NCBI GenBank assembly: GCA_030159075.1
Contig: BROG01000079.1
Coordinates: 466,001-530,000, forward strand
Source of the DNA: Atrina japonica
Taxonomy: Eukaryota; Mollusca; Bivalvia; Pterioida; Pinnidae
Reading direction: 5' to 3'
DNA length: 64,000 nucleotides
This document shows, piece after piece, positions 1 through 13,093 of this stretch. The notes below the pieces were generated by a model. The model was not told the origin of the DNA, did not search any database, and was given only the letters and a program-made list of their open reading frames with translations. A program made the position numbers and the translations under genes. Every line of letters begins with the position of its first letter. The stretch's first letter is position 1.

Positions 1-1231
1 GTTCACATCCATTGATCTATGTTGTTCGCACCTGATGTTCTCATCCATTGATTTATGTTGTTCACACCTAAAGTTCAGATCCATTGATTTATGTTGTTCA
101 CACTTGAAGTTCACATCTATTGATTTATATTGTTTACACCTGAAGTTCTCATCCATTGATTTATGTTGTTCACACTTGAAGTTCTCATCCATTGATTTAT
201 GTTGTTCGCACCCGAAGTTCTCATCCATTGATTTATGCTGTTTAGACCTAAAGTTCTCATCGATTGATTTATGTTGTTCACACCTGAAGTTTACATCCAT
301 TGATTTATATTGTTCACACCTGAAGTTCTCATCCATTGATTTATGTTGTTCACACTTGAAGTTCACATCCATTGATTTATATTGTTCACACCTGAAGTTT
401 TCATCCTTTGATTTATGTTGTTCACACTGGAAGTTCACGTCCATTGATTTATGTTGTTCGCATCTGAAGTTCTCATCCATTGATTTATGTTGTTCACACC
501 TGAAGTTCACATCCATTGATTTATGTTGTTCGCACCTGAAGTTCACATCCATTGATTTTTGTTGTTCGCACCTGAAGTTCTCATCCATTGATTTATGTTG
601 TTCGCACCTGAAGTTCACATCCATTGATTTATGTTGTTCGTACCTGAAGTTCTACTCCATTGATTTATGTTGTTCACAGTTGAAGTTCTCATCCATTGAT
701 TTATGTTGTTCACACCTGAAGTTCACATCCATTGATTTATGTTGTTCACATCTGAAGTTCACATTCATTGATTAATTTTGTTAACACCTGAAGTTCACAT
801 CCATTGATCTATTTTGTTCGCTCTTGCAGTTCACATCCATTGATTAATGTTGTTCACACCTGAAGTTCACTTCCATTGATCTATGTTGTTCGCACCCGAT
901 GTTCTCATCCATTGAATTATGTTGTTCACACCTGAAGTTCTCATCCATTGATTTATGTTCTTTGCACCTGAAGTCCTCATCCATTGATTTATATTGTTCG
1001 CACCTGAAGTTCACATGTATAGATTTTTGTTATTCGCACCTGAAGTTCACATCCATTGGTTTTTGTTGTTCGCATCTGAAGTTCATATCCATTGATTTTT
1101 GTTGTTCGTACCTGAAGTTCTACTCCATTGATTTAAGTTGTTCACAGTTGAAGTTCTCATCCATTGATTTATGTTGTTCACACCTGAAGTTCACATCCAT
1201 TGATTTATGTTGTTCACACCTGAAGTTCACT

Positions 1232-1480
1232 TCCATTGATTTATTTTGTTAACATCTGAAGTTCCCATCGATTGATACATTGATTTATGTTGTTCGCACC
1301 TGAAGTTCACATACATTGATTTATATTGTTCGCACCTGACGTTTTCATCCATTGATTTATGTTGTTCGCACCTGAAGTTCACATCCATTGATTTATGTTG
1401 TTCGCACTTGAAGTTCACATCCATTGATTTATGTTGTTTGCACCTGAAGTTCACATGCATTGATTTTTGTTATTCGCACC
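1232..1480. repeat. Higher-order block Z, copy 1, within the 36-bp array
   Basis: This run of variant units (TTTTGTTAACATCTGAAG, then a CATACATTG unit, a CTGACGTTTTC unit and a CATGCATTG unit) reappears in the same order at about 3890-4130, an offset near 2658 bp. Matching order of rare variants indicates segmental duplication inside the array rather than independent mutation. Confidence 0.75.
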
Positions 1481-2813
1481 TGAAGTTCCCATCCACTGAT
1501 TTTTGTTGTTTGCACCTGAAGTTCACATCCATTGATTTATGTTGTTCGCACCGGAAGTTCACATCCATTGATTTTTGTTGTTCGCACCTGAAGTTCACAT
1601 CCACTGATTTTTGTTGTTCGCACCTGAAGTTCTCATCCATCGGTTTTATGTTGTTCACACATGATGTTCTCACCCATTGATTAATGTTGTTCACACCTGA
1701 AATTCACATCCATTGATTTATGTTGTTTACACCTGAAGTTCACATTCATTGATTAATGTTGTTCACATTTGAAGTTCACATCCATTGATCTATGTTGTTC
1801 GCACCTGAAGTTCACATCCATTGATTTTTGTTGTTCGCACCTGAAGTTCACATCCATTGATTTATGTTTTTCACACTTGAAGTTCACATCCATTGATTTT
1901 TATTGTTCGCACCTGAAGTTCACATCCATTGATTTATGTTGTTCGCACCTGAAGTTCACATCCATTGATTTTTGTTGTTCGCACCTGAAGTTCACATCCA
2001 CTGATTTTTGTTGATCGCAGCTGAAGTTCTCATCCATTGATTTATGTTGTTCACACCTGATGTTCTCACCCATTGATTAATGTTGATCACACCTGAAATT
2101 CACATCCATTGATTTATGTTGTTTACACCTGAAGTTCACATCCATTGATTAATGTTGTTCACACCTGAAGTTCACATCCATTGATCTATGTTGTTCGCAC
2201 CTGAAGTTCACATTCATTGATCAATGTTGTTCACACCTGAAGTTCACATCCATTGATCTATGTTGTTCGCACCTGAAGTTCATATCCATTGATTTTTGTT
2301 GTTCGCACCTGAAGTTCACATCTATTGATTTATGTTTATTCGCACCTGAAGTTCTCATCCATTGATTTTTGTGTTCGTACCTGATATTCACATCCATTGA
2401 TCTATGTTATTCACACCTGAAGTTCACATCCATTGATTTATATTATTAACTCCTGAATTTCTCATCCATTGATTAATGTTGTTCACACCTGAAGTTCACA
2501 TTCATTGATTAATCTTGTTCACACCTGGAGTTCACATCAATTGATATCTGTTGTTCACACCTGAAGTTCACATCCATTGATTTTTATTGTTCACCACCTG
2601 AAGTTCTCACCCATTGATTCATGTTCTTTGCACCTGAAGTTCTCATCCATTGATTTATCTGTTTGTTTGCCCCTGAAGTTATCAACCATTGATTTATGTT
2701 GTTCACACCTGAAGTTCACATCCATTGATTTATATTGTTCACACCTGAAGTTTTCATCCATTGATTTATGTTGTTCACACTTGAAGTTCACATCCATTGA
2801 TTTATATATTTTT

Positions 2814-3330
2814 CACACCTGAAATTCTCATTCATTCATTATGTTGTTCCACACTTGAAGTTCACATCCATTGATTTATATTGTTCGCACCTGAAGTTAA
2901 CATCCATTGATTTATGTTGTTCGCACCTGATGTTCACATCCATTGATTTTTGTTGTTCGCACCTGAAGTTCACATCCATTGATTTTTGTTGTTCACACCT
3001 GAAGTTCACATCCATTGATTTATGTTGTTCGCACCTGAAGTTCACATCCATTCATTTTTGTTGTTCGCACCTGAAATTCACATGCATTGATTTTTGTTCT
3101 TCGCACCTGAAGTTCACATCCATTGATTTATGTTGTTCACACCTGAAGTTAACATCCATTGATTTATGTTGTTCGCACCTGAAGTTCACATCCATTGATT
3201 TTTGTTGTTCGCACCTGAAGTTCATATCCACTGATTTTTGTTGTTCGCACATCTGAAGTTCTCATCAATTGATTTATGTTGTTCACACCTGATGTTCTCA
3301 CCCATTTATTAATGTTGTTCACACCTGAAG
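2814..3330. repeat. Higher-order block X/Y, copy 1, within the 36-bp array
   Basis: The block starts with an unusual unit (GAAATTCTCATTCATTCA, then a CACACTTGAAG junction) and ends with a unit carrying TCTCATCAATTG followed by ACCCATTTATTAATG. The start variant recurs near 5576, 8788 and 9311; the end variant recurs near 6016, 7328 and 9799. X-to-Y spacing is 442 bp here and 440 bp in the 5.6 kb copy, so the two blocks are duplicates about 2.76 kb apart. Confidence 0.75.
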
Positions 3331-3889
3331 TTCACATCCATTGATTTATGTTGTTTACACCTGAAGTTCACATTCATTGATCAATGTTGTTCGCACCTGA
3401 AGTTCACATCCATTGATTTATGTTGTTCACACCTGAAGTTCACATCCATTGATTTATATTGTACACACCTGAAGTTCACATCCATTGATTTATGTTGTTC
3501 GCACACTTGAAGTTCATATTCATATGATCAATGTTCATTCATTCAATTATATTGTGCACACCTGTAGTTCACATCCATTGATTTATATTGTTCGCACCTG
3601 AAGTTCACATCCATTGATTTATGTTGTTTGCACCTGAAGTTCACATCCATTGATTTTTGTTGTTCGCACCTGAAGTTCACATCCATTGATTTTTGTTGTT
3701 CGCACCTGAAGTTCACATCCATTGATTTATGTTGTTCACACCTGAAGTTCACATCCATTGATTTATGTTGTTCGCACCTGAAGTTCACATCCATTGATTT
3801 ATCTTTTTCACACCTGGAGTTCACATCAATTGATCTATGTAGTTCACACCTGAAGTTCTCATCCATTTATTTATGTTTTTCACATCTGA

Positions 3890-4130
3890 AGTTCATATCC
3901 ATTGATTTATTTTGTTAACATCTGAAGTTCTCATACATTGATTTATGTTGTTCGCACCTGAAGTTCACATACATTGATTTATATTGTTCGCACCTGACGT
4001 TTTCATCCATTGATTTATGTTGTTCGCACCTGAAGTTCACATCCATTGATTTATGTTGTTCGCACTTGAAGTTCACATCCATTGATTTATGTTGTTTGCA
4101 CCTGAAGTTCACATGCATTGATTTTTTGTT
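3890..4130. repeat. Higher-order block Z, copy 2, within the 36-bp array
   Basis: Second copy of the ordered variant run seen at 1232-1480. It is followed at about 4128-4200 by a damaged stretch that departs from the 36-bp phase (TTGTTCGCATTCGCTCATCC and onward), where the array has suffered a local insertion/deletion. Confidence 0.7.
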
Positions 4131-5575
4131 CGCATTCGCTCATCCTGATTTAGTTTAGACCTAAAGTTTCTCACTGATTTATGTTGTTTCACTAACCTGA
4201 AGTTCACATCCATTGATTTATGTTGTTCGCACCGGAAGTTCACATCCATTGATTTTTGTTGTTCGCACCTGAAGTTCACATCCACTGATTTTTGTTGTTC
4301 GCACCTGAAGTTCTCATCCATCGGTTTATGTTGTTCACACTGGAAGTTCACGTCCATTGATTAATGTTGTTCACACCTGAAATTCTCATCCATTGATTTA
4401 TGTGTTGTTTACACCTGAAGTTCACATTCATTGATTTATGTTGTTCGCACCTGAAGTTCACATCCATTGAAGTTCGCACATCACATCCATTGATTTATGT
4501 TGTTCGCACCTGAAGTTCACATCCATTGATTTTTGTTGTTCGCACCTGAAGTTTACATCCATTGATTTATGTTGTTCACACCTGAAGTTCACATCCATTG
4601 ATTTATGTTGTTCGCACCTGAAGTTCACATCCATTGATTTATGTTGTTCGCACCTGAAGTTCACATCCATTGATTTTTGTTGAATCACAGCATTGATTTT
4701 GTTAACACCTCATTCACATCCATTGATTTTTGTTCGGTTCACATCCTGATGTTGTTCTCACCCACTTGATTAATGTTGTTCACACCCGAAATTCACATCC
4801 ATTGATTTATGTTGTTTACACCTGAAGTTCACATCCATTGATTAATGTTGTTTGCACCTGAAGTTCACATCCATTGATCTATGTTGTTCGCACCTGAAGT
4901 TCACATTCATTGATCAATGTTATTCACACCTGAAGTTCACATCCATTGATCTATGGTGTTCGCACCTGAAGTTCACATCCATTGATTTTTGTTGTTCGCA
5001 CCTGAAGTTCACATCTATTGATTTATGTTGTTCGCACCTGAAGTTCTCATCCATTGATTTTTGTGTTCGTACCTGATATTCACATCCATTGATCTATGTT
5101 ATTCACACCTGAAGTTCACATCCATTGATTTATATTATTAACTCCTGAATTTCCCATCCATTGATTTATGTTCTTCATATCTGAAGTTAACATTCATTGA
5201 TTAATGTTGTTAACACCTGAAGTTCACATCCATTGATTAATCTATGTTGTTCGCTCTTGCAGTTCACATCCATTGATTAATGTTGTTCACACCTGAAGTT
5301 CACATCCATTGATCTATGTTGTTCGCACCTGATGTTCTAATCCATTGATTTATATTGTTCACACTTGAAGTTCTCATCCATTGATTTATGTTCTTTGCAC
5401 CTGAAGTCCTCATCCATTGATTTATGTTGTTCGCACCTGAAGTTCTCATCCATTGATTTATGTTGTTCACACTTGAAGTTCACATCCATTGATTTATATT
5501 GTTCACACCTGAAGTTTTCATCCATTGATTTATGTTGTTCACACTTGAAGTTCACATCCATTGATTTATATTATT

Positions 5576-6090
5576 CACACCTGAAATTCTCATTCATTCA
5601 ATTATGTTGTCCACACTTGAAGTTCACATCCATTGATTTATATTGTTCGCACCTGAAGTTCACATCCATTGATTTATGTTGTTCGCACCTGAAGTTCACA
5701 TGTATTGATTTTTGTTGTTCGCACCTGAAGTTCACATCCATTGATTATTCTTGTTCGCATCTGAAGTTCACATCCGTTGATTTATGTTTTTCACACTTGA
5801 AGTTCACATCCATTGATTTTTATTGTTCGCACCTGAAGTTCACATCCACTGATGTTTGTTCTTCGCACCTGAAGTTCACATCCATTGATTTCTGTTGTTT
5901 GCCCCTGAAGTTCACATCCATTGATTTATGTTGTTCACACCTGAAGTTCACATCCATTGATTTTTGTTGTTCGCACCTGAAGTTCATATCCACTGATTTT
6001 TGTTGTTCGCACCTGAAGTTCTCATCAATTGATTTATGTTGTTCACACCTGATGTTCTCACCCATTTATTAATGTTGTTCACACCTGAAG
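5576..6090. repeat. Higher-order block X/Y, copy 2, within the 36-bp array
   Basis: Duplicate of the 2814-3330 block, with the same rare start unit (CTCATTCATTCAATTATG) and end unit (CATCAATTG then CCCATTTATTAATG). Internal units differ from copy 1, for example by a TTGATTATTCTTG variant, so unit exchange or gene conversion has continued since duplication. Confidence 0.7.
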
Positions 6091-7061
6091 TTCACATCCA
6101 TTGATTTATGTTGTTTACACCTGAAGTTCACATCCATTGATTAATGTTGTTCACACCTGATGTTCACATCCATTGATCTATGTTGTTCGCACCTGAAGTT
6201 CATATTCATTGATCAATCTTGTTCACACCTGAAGTTCACATCCATTGATCTATGGTGTTTGCACCTCAAGTTCACATCCATTGATATATTGTTTGTTTCG
6301 CATCCTGAATTTTTGTGTTTGTACCATATTCATTGATCAATGTTGTTCACACCTGAAGTTCACATCCATTGATTTATATTATTCGCACCTGCAGTTCACA
6401 TCCATTGATTTATGTTGTTCGCACCTGAAGTTCACATTCATTGATTAAATTGTTGTTCGCACCTGGAAGTTCACATCCATTGATTTATGTTGTTCGCACC
6501 TGAAGTTCACATCCATTGATTTATGTTGTTCACACCTGACGTTCACATCCATTGATTTATGTTGTTCGCACCTGAAGTTCACATCCATTGATTTTTGTTG
6601 TTCGCACTTGAAGTTCACATCCATTGATTTATGTTGTTCACACCTGAAGTTCACATCCATTGATTTATGTTGTTCGCACCTGAAGTTGACATCCATTGAT
6701 TTTTGTTGTTCCCACCTGAAATTCACATCCACTGATTTATGTTGAAATTCTCACCTGATATTGTTCTTGTAGTTCATCCATTGATTTTTGTGTTCGTACC
6801 TGAATTTCACATCCATTGATCTATGTTGTTTGCACTTGAAGTTCACATCCATTGATTTATGTTGTTATGAAGTTCACTCCATGATTTTTCTTGTTTCTCA
6901 TACATCCATTGATTAATGTTGTTCACACCTGAAGTTCACATTTATTGATTAATCTTGTTCACACCTGGAGTTTACATCCATTGATTTATGTTGTTCGCAC
7001 CTGAATTTCACATCCATTGATTTTTGTTGTTCGCACCTGAAGTTCACATCCATTGATTTTT

Positions 7062-7400
7062 GTTGTTCACACCTAAAGTTCACATCCATTGATTTATGTT
7101 GTTCGCACCTGAAGTTCACATCCATTCATTTTTGTTGTTCGCACCTGAAATTCACATGCATTGATTTTTGTTCTTCGCACCTGAAGTTCACATCCATTGA
7201 TTTATGTTGTTCACACCTGAAGTTAACATCCATTGATTTATGTTGTTCGCACCTGAAGTTCACATCCATTGATTTTTGTTGTTCGCACCTGAAGTTCATA
7301 TCCACTGATTTTTGTTGTTCGCATCTGAAGTTCTCATCAATTGATTTATGTTGTTCACACCTGATGTTCTCACCCATTTATTAATGTTGTTCACACCTGA
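7062..7400. repeat. Higher-order block, third copy of the 2990-3330 segment
   Basis: An ordered set of rare variants (CCATTCATTTTTG, then CATGCATTGATTTTTGTTC, then GTTAACATCC, then CATCAATTG) matches 2990-3330 at a near-constant offset of about 4072 bp. Of the duplicated segments I could trace in the array this looks the least diverged. Confidence 0.7.
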
Positions 7401-10400
7401 AGTTCACATCCATTGATTTATATTGTTCTGATGTTTTCATCCATTGATTTATGTTGTTTACACCTGAAGTTCACATCCATTGATTTATGTTGTTCGCACC
7501 TGAAGTTCACATTCATTGATCAATGTTGTTCACACCTGAAGTTCACATCCATTGATCTATGTTGTTTGCACCTGAAGTTCACATGCATTGATTTTTGTTA
7601 TTCGCACCTGAAGTTCACATCCATTGATTATTCTTGTTCGCACCTGAAGTTCACATCCATTGATTTATGTTGTTCGCACCTGAAGTTCACATCCATTGAT
7701 TTTTGTTGTTCGCACCTGAAGTTCACATCCATTGATTTTTTGTTGTTCTCACGCATTGATTAATGTTCACACCTGAAATTCATCCATTGATTTATGTTGT
7801 TCGCACCTGAAGTTCACATCCATTGATTTATGTTGTTCACACCTGAAGTTCACATCCATTGATTTATGTTGTTCGCACCTGAAGTTCACATCCATTGATT
7901 TTTGTTGTTCGCACCTGAAGTTCACATCCATTGATTTATGTTGTTCACACCTGAAGTTCACATCCATTTATTTATGTTGTTCGCGCACCTGAAGTTCACA
8001 TCCATTGATTTTTGTTGTTCACACCTGAAGTTCACATCCATTGATTTATGTTGTTCGCACCTGAAGTTCTCATCCATTGATTTATGTTGTTCGCACTTGA
8101 TGTTCTCATCCATTGATTAATGTTGTTCACACCTGAAATTCACATCCATTGATTCTATGTGTTGTTCGCACCTGAAGTTGACATCCATTGATCATTCTTG
8201 TTTGTTCCCACCTGAATGGTGTTCGCACCTGAAGTTCACATCTACTGATTTATATTACCTGAAGTTCACATCCATTGATGTTGTTCGCACCTCACATCCA
8301 TTGATTTTTGTGTTCGTACCTGATATTCACATCTATTGACACCTGAAGTTCTCATCCATTGATTTTTCTATCGTACCTGTTCACACCTGAAGTTCACTGA
8401 AGTTCACATCCATTGATTTATATTATTAACTCCTGAATTTCTCATCCATTGATTAATGTTGTTCACACCTGAAGTTCACATTCATTGATTAATCTTGTTC
8501 ACACCTGGAGTTCACATCAATTGATATATGTTGTTCGCACCTGAAGTTCACATCCATTGATCAATGTTGTTCACACCTGAAGTTCTCACCCATTGATTCA
8601 TGTTCTTTGCACCTGAAGTTCTCATCCATTGATTTATGCTGTTCGCACCTGAAGTTATCAACCATTGATTTATGTTGTTCACACCTGAAGTTCACATCCA
8701 TTGATTTATATTGTTCACACCTGAAGTTCTCATCCATTGATTTATGTTGTTCACACTTGAAGTTCACATCCATTGATTTATATTATTCACACCTGAAATT
8801 CTCATTCATTCAATTATGTTGTCCACACTTGAAGTTCACATCCATTGATTTATATTGTTCGCACCTGAAGTTCACATCCATTGATTTAGCACCTGAAGTT
8901 GATTGTTTGCACCTGAAGTTCACATGCATTGATTTTTGTTTTTTGCACCTGAAGTTCACATCCATTGATTTATGTTGTTCACACCTGAAGTTCACATCCA
9001 TTGATTTTTGTTGTTCGCACCTGAAGTTCACATGCATTGATTTTTGTTGTTCGCACCTGAAGTTCACATGCATTGATTTATGTTGTTCACACCTGTAACA
9101 TCGCACCTGAAGTTCACATCCATTGATTTATGTTGTTCGCACCTGAAGTTCACATTGATTTTTGTTGTTCACACCTGAAGTTCACATCCACCTGAATTCA
9201 CATTCATTGATTTATGTTGTTCACACCGGAAGTTCACATCCATTGATTTATGTTGTTCACACTTGAAGTTCACATCCATTGATTTTTGATTTCGCATGAA
9301 TTCACATCCACACACCTGAAATTCTCATTCATTCAATTTATGTTGTCCACACTTGAAGTTCACAACCATTGATTTATATTGTTCGCACCTGAAGTTCACA
9401 TCCATTGATTTATGTTGTTTGCACCTGAAGTTCACATGCATTGATTTTTGTTTTTTGCACCTGAAGTTCACATCCATTGATTTATGTTGTTCACACCTGA
9501 AGTTCACATCCATTGATTTATGTTGTTCGCACCTGAAGTTCACATCCATTGATTTGTTGTTGTTCGCATTCATTGATCAATGAAGTTCACAAGCACATTG
9601 ATTTTTGTTGTTCGCACCTGAAGTTCACATCCATTGATTTATTGTTATTCGCACCTGAAGTTCTCATCCACTGATTTTTGTTGTTACCTGAAGTTCACAT
9701 CCATTGATTTATGTTGTTCGCACCTGAAGTTCACATCCATTGATTTTTGTTGTTCGCACCTGAAGTTCACATCCACTGATTTTTGTTGTTCGCACCTGAA
9801 GTTCTCATCAATTGATTTATGTTGTTCACACCTGATGTTCTCACCCATTTATTAATGTTGTTCACACCTGAAGTTCACATCCATTGATTTATGTTGTTTA
9901 CACCTGAAGTTCACATTCATTGATCAATGTTGTTCGCACCTGAAGTTCACATTCATTGATCAATGTTGTTTACACCTGAAGTTCACATCCATTGATCTAT
10001 GGTGTTCACACCTGAAGTTCACATCCATTGATCTATGGTGTTCACACCTGAAGTTCACATCCATTGATCTATGTTGTTCGCACCTGAAGTTCACATTCAT
10101 TGATCAATGTTGTTCACACCTGAAGTTCACATCCATTGATTTATATTGTTCGCACCTGAAGTTCACATCCATTGATTTATGTTGTTCGCACCTGAAGTTC
10201 ACATCCATTGATTTATGTTGTTCGCACCTGAAGTTCACATCCATTGATTTTTGTTGTTCGCACCTGATGTTCTCACCCGAATGTTGTTCACACTGAAATT
10301 CACATCCATTGATTTATGTTATTTACACCTGAAGTTAACATTCATTGATTAATGTTGTTAACACCTGAAGTTCACATCCACTGATCTTTTGTTGTTGAAG

Positions 10401-11589
10401 CACATTCTGAAGTTGTTCACCACCTGAATCACATCCATTGATGTTATGTTGTTCACAGCATTGATGTTGTTCACCCATTTATTAATTTATGTTGTTCACA
10501 CCTGAAGTTCACATCCATTGATTTATGTTGTTCGCACCTGTTTACATACCTGAAGTTCGCACAGTTTTCATCCATTGATTTATGTTGTTCACATCTGAAG
10601 TTCACATCCATTGATCAATGTTGTTCGCACCTGAAGTTCACATCCATTGATCAATGTTGTTTACACCTGAAGTTCACATCCATTGATCTATGGTGTTCAC
10701 ACCTGAAGTTTCACATCCACTTGATTTTTGTTGTTTCACAATCCATTGATCTCCACCCATTTATTAATGTTGTTCACACCTGAAGTTCGCATTTATGTTG
10801 TTTACACCTGAAGTTCACATTCATTGATCCACCTTTCACATTTTGATCAATGTTGTTGAAGTTCGCACCTGAATGGTGTTCACACCTGAAGTTCACATCC
10901 ATTGATCTATGTTGTTCGCACCTGAAGTTTACATCCATTGATTTTTGTTGTTCGCACCTGAAATTCACATCCATTGATTTATGTTGTTCACACCTGAAAT
11001 TCACATCCATTGATTTATGTTGTTCGCACCTGAAGTTGACATCCATTGATTTTTGTTGTTCCCACCTGAAATTCACATCCACTGATTTTTGTTGTTCGCA
11101 CCTGAAGTTCTCATCCATTGATTTATGTTGTTCACACCTGATGTTCTCACCCATTGATTAATGTTGTTCACACCTGAAATTCACATCCATTGATTTATGT
11201 TATTTACACCTGAAGTTCACATTCATTGATTAATGTTGTTCGCACCTGAAGTTCACATCCATTGATCTATGTTGTTCTCACCTGAAGTTCACATTCATTG
11301 ATCTATGTTGTTCACACCTGAAGTTCACATCCATTGATCTATGTTGTTCGCACCTGAAGTTCACATCCATTGATTTATGTTGTTAGCACCTGAAGTTCTC
11401 ATCCATTGATTTATGTTGTTCACACCTGAAGTTCTCATCCATTGATTTATGTTGTTCGCACCTGAAGTTCACATACATTGATTTATATTGTTCGCACCTG
11501 AAGTTTTCATCCATTGATTTATGTTGTTCACATCTGAAGTTCACATCCATTGATTTATGTTGTTATATTAGTGTTTTACGTCTCATCAA

Positions 11590-11880
11590 GGATTTTTTAG
11601 TTATATGGAGATGTTATCAACTTAAGATGACGTGCCACAAGCTTTGACCTGTGCTATGGACTTACGTCAATGCAGTAGAGGTTCTGTGAACTGCAACCTT
11701 TGTCGTGAAACGGGACCTCGGTTTTATGTCTCATCCTCCGAAAAACTCTGGACTTTCCCTTCTTGTACTGACATCTACGTTGTATAATTCTTAGGAATGG
11801 AATGGTATCAGATATAAAACTTTCTGCTTGCGACTTGAGCGCCTTACCTCTAGACCACAACTAGTAGTGTATACCTAGTT
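11590..11880 (+). repeat. Dispersed repeat module (family R-A) abutting the satellite
   Basis: The segment runs from about GTTTTACGTCTCATC through ATATGGAGATG, GCCACAA, CAATGCAGT and GTCGTGA. The same ordered words occur in the window at 57580-57734 (plus) and, reversed, at 37521-37700, so it is a divergent member of a dispersed family. I associate such modules with mollusc genomes. No ORF or transposase signature is visible. Confidence 0.6.
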
Positions 11881-12452
11881 AAAGCTTTTTATATTTTAAA
11901 AATTTTAAAAAGTTTAAAATATGCTGGGCTCAGCCGAAGACATGCTAAAATGAATACTTCTCGACTATAAGCCGAAGCCTCATAACTCTTGATTCAAACG
12001 AATGGAACAGAAAGTTTAACTTTAATTTCGTCTACATTCTTCTTTCCAATAATATGTTAAAGAAAGTATGTATTATATGGCATATTATATATGTTAGTGT
12101 CCAACTTCTGCAATTATTTTATATGAAGAACCAAACTAAAGACTAATTTATGCACTATGTAGTTCATTATATTATTATTTAGGTCCTTTTTAACAGTATT
12201 CACTTTGAGTGCCATGGCGAACAGTCTTTACCATTTTAGAAGTCTTTGGTATAATCCAGGACCTTCCAGTTGAGATTCTTAATCTCAACAACTAGACATT
12301 AAGTGCTCATCTTAATTGCCAATACACTAACTAAATATATAATATTAATAGTTTCAGGAAAAATAATAACTGCAACAGATTATTTACAAATAATAATGGA
12401 TTTGGTATATACAGATACACAAATAAATAGACACATGTATTTATATGTATAT
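11881..12452. other. AT-rich spacer, nothing recognised
   Basis: Very AT-rich sequence including a near-palindromic TTTTAAAAATTTTAAAAAG stretch near 11,893. I see no ORF with family resemblance, no RNA gene and no repeat shared with the rest of the window. Confidence 0.6.
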
Positions 12453-12453
12453 C

Positions 12454-12513
<60 letters not shown>

Positions 12514-12562
12514 GTGTACATAAATACATACATACATACATACATACATACATACATACATT
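12453..12562. repeat. Compound (TG)n then (CATA)n microsatellite
   Basis: A (TG)n tract with one TTTG interruption runs to about 12,512, followed by TTGTGTACATAAA and a (CATA)n tract to about 12,562. ORFs reading as poly-CV or poly-HT/MYVC here are artefacts. Confidence 0.95.
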
Positions 12563-12949
12563 TAAATAAGTAATTTCTTTTTAAATTATGATTACCGTAG
12601 TTCCAATTTGCATTTTTGTGTAATACATCTTGTTTTATGTCTATCAATTATATATATATATACATATATAAACAGGTTTTTCAAGATGAGAATTTTACAA
12701 TTATATCACAAGGAAAACTTTGTTTTGTTTTGTTTTTACCGAGACATATTTTTATTGACTGAGCTAGTGTTAGGCTGCTCTAGTGCCACCCATTTTACAT
12801 AATTGTGCCTTCAAAATTGCAATTGGCGGAGAAAAAAACATATCCCTTACACTCGATCTATGCTTACATATGTACTATATATGATATACATAAATACATA
12901 CTTATAAACACAACCATACACACAATTTTTACATAAAAATTATACATAC

Positions 12950-12955
<6 letters not shown>

Positions 12956-13026
<71 letters not shown>
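12956..13026. repeat. (AT)n microsatellite
   Basis: About 70 bp of pure AT dinucleotide repeat, followed by TACATACATATA variants. Confidence 0.97.
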
Positions 13027-13031
<5 letters not shown>

Positions 13032-13093
13032 CATATAATGTACCTACATACACACATATATAATTATACTTACACCTGCATATATAAACGAAC

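Larger units (their letters stand above)
1..11564. repeat. 36-bp satellite/minisatellite array (about 320 units, left end outside the window)
   Basis: A continuous head-to-tail array of a 36-bp unit fills the first 11.5 kb; a typical unit reads TTCACATCCATTGATTTATG followed by TTGTTCGCACCTGAAG. Units vary at a few fixed places: CACATCC or CTCATCC; GATTTATG, GATTTTTG, GATCTATG, GATTAATG or GATCAATG; and TTCGCACC, TTCACACC or TTTGCACC. Because 36 is a multiple of three, the plus strand encodes repeats of KFTSIDLCCSHL and the minus strand repeats of NFRCEQHKSMDV, in stretches up to 246 codons. Stops recur wherever GATTAATG or indel-bearing units occur, and there is no start context, splice pattern or unique flank, so I read it as non-coding satellite DNA. 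The right end is sharp, at about 11,564. The region from about 8,150 to 10,900 holds more indel-damaged and truncated units than the rest. Confidence 0.95.

Noticed and set aside
35..11154. Dozens of ORFs of 60-246 codons with KFTSIDLCCSHL or NFRCEQHKSMDV repeats
   Set aside because: They arise from the 36-bp satellite being a multiple of three. They overlap on both strands and end wherever GATTAATG or an indel occurs.
1..11564. CRISPR-like array (36-bp repeat period)
   Set aside because: There are no spacers: the 36-bp units follow one another directly. The context is animal nuclear DNA with SINEs and microsatellites.
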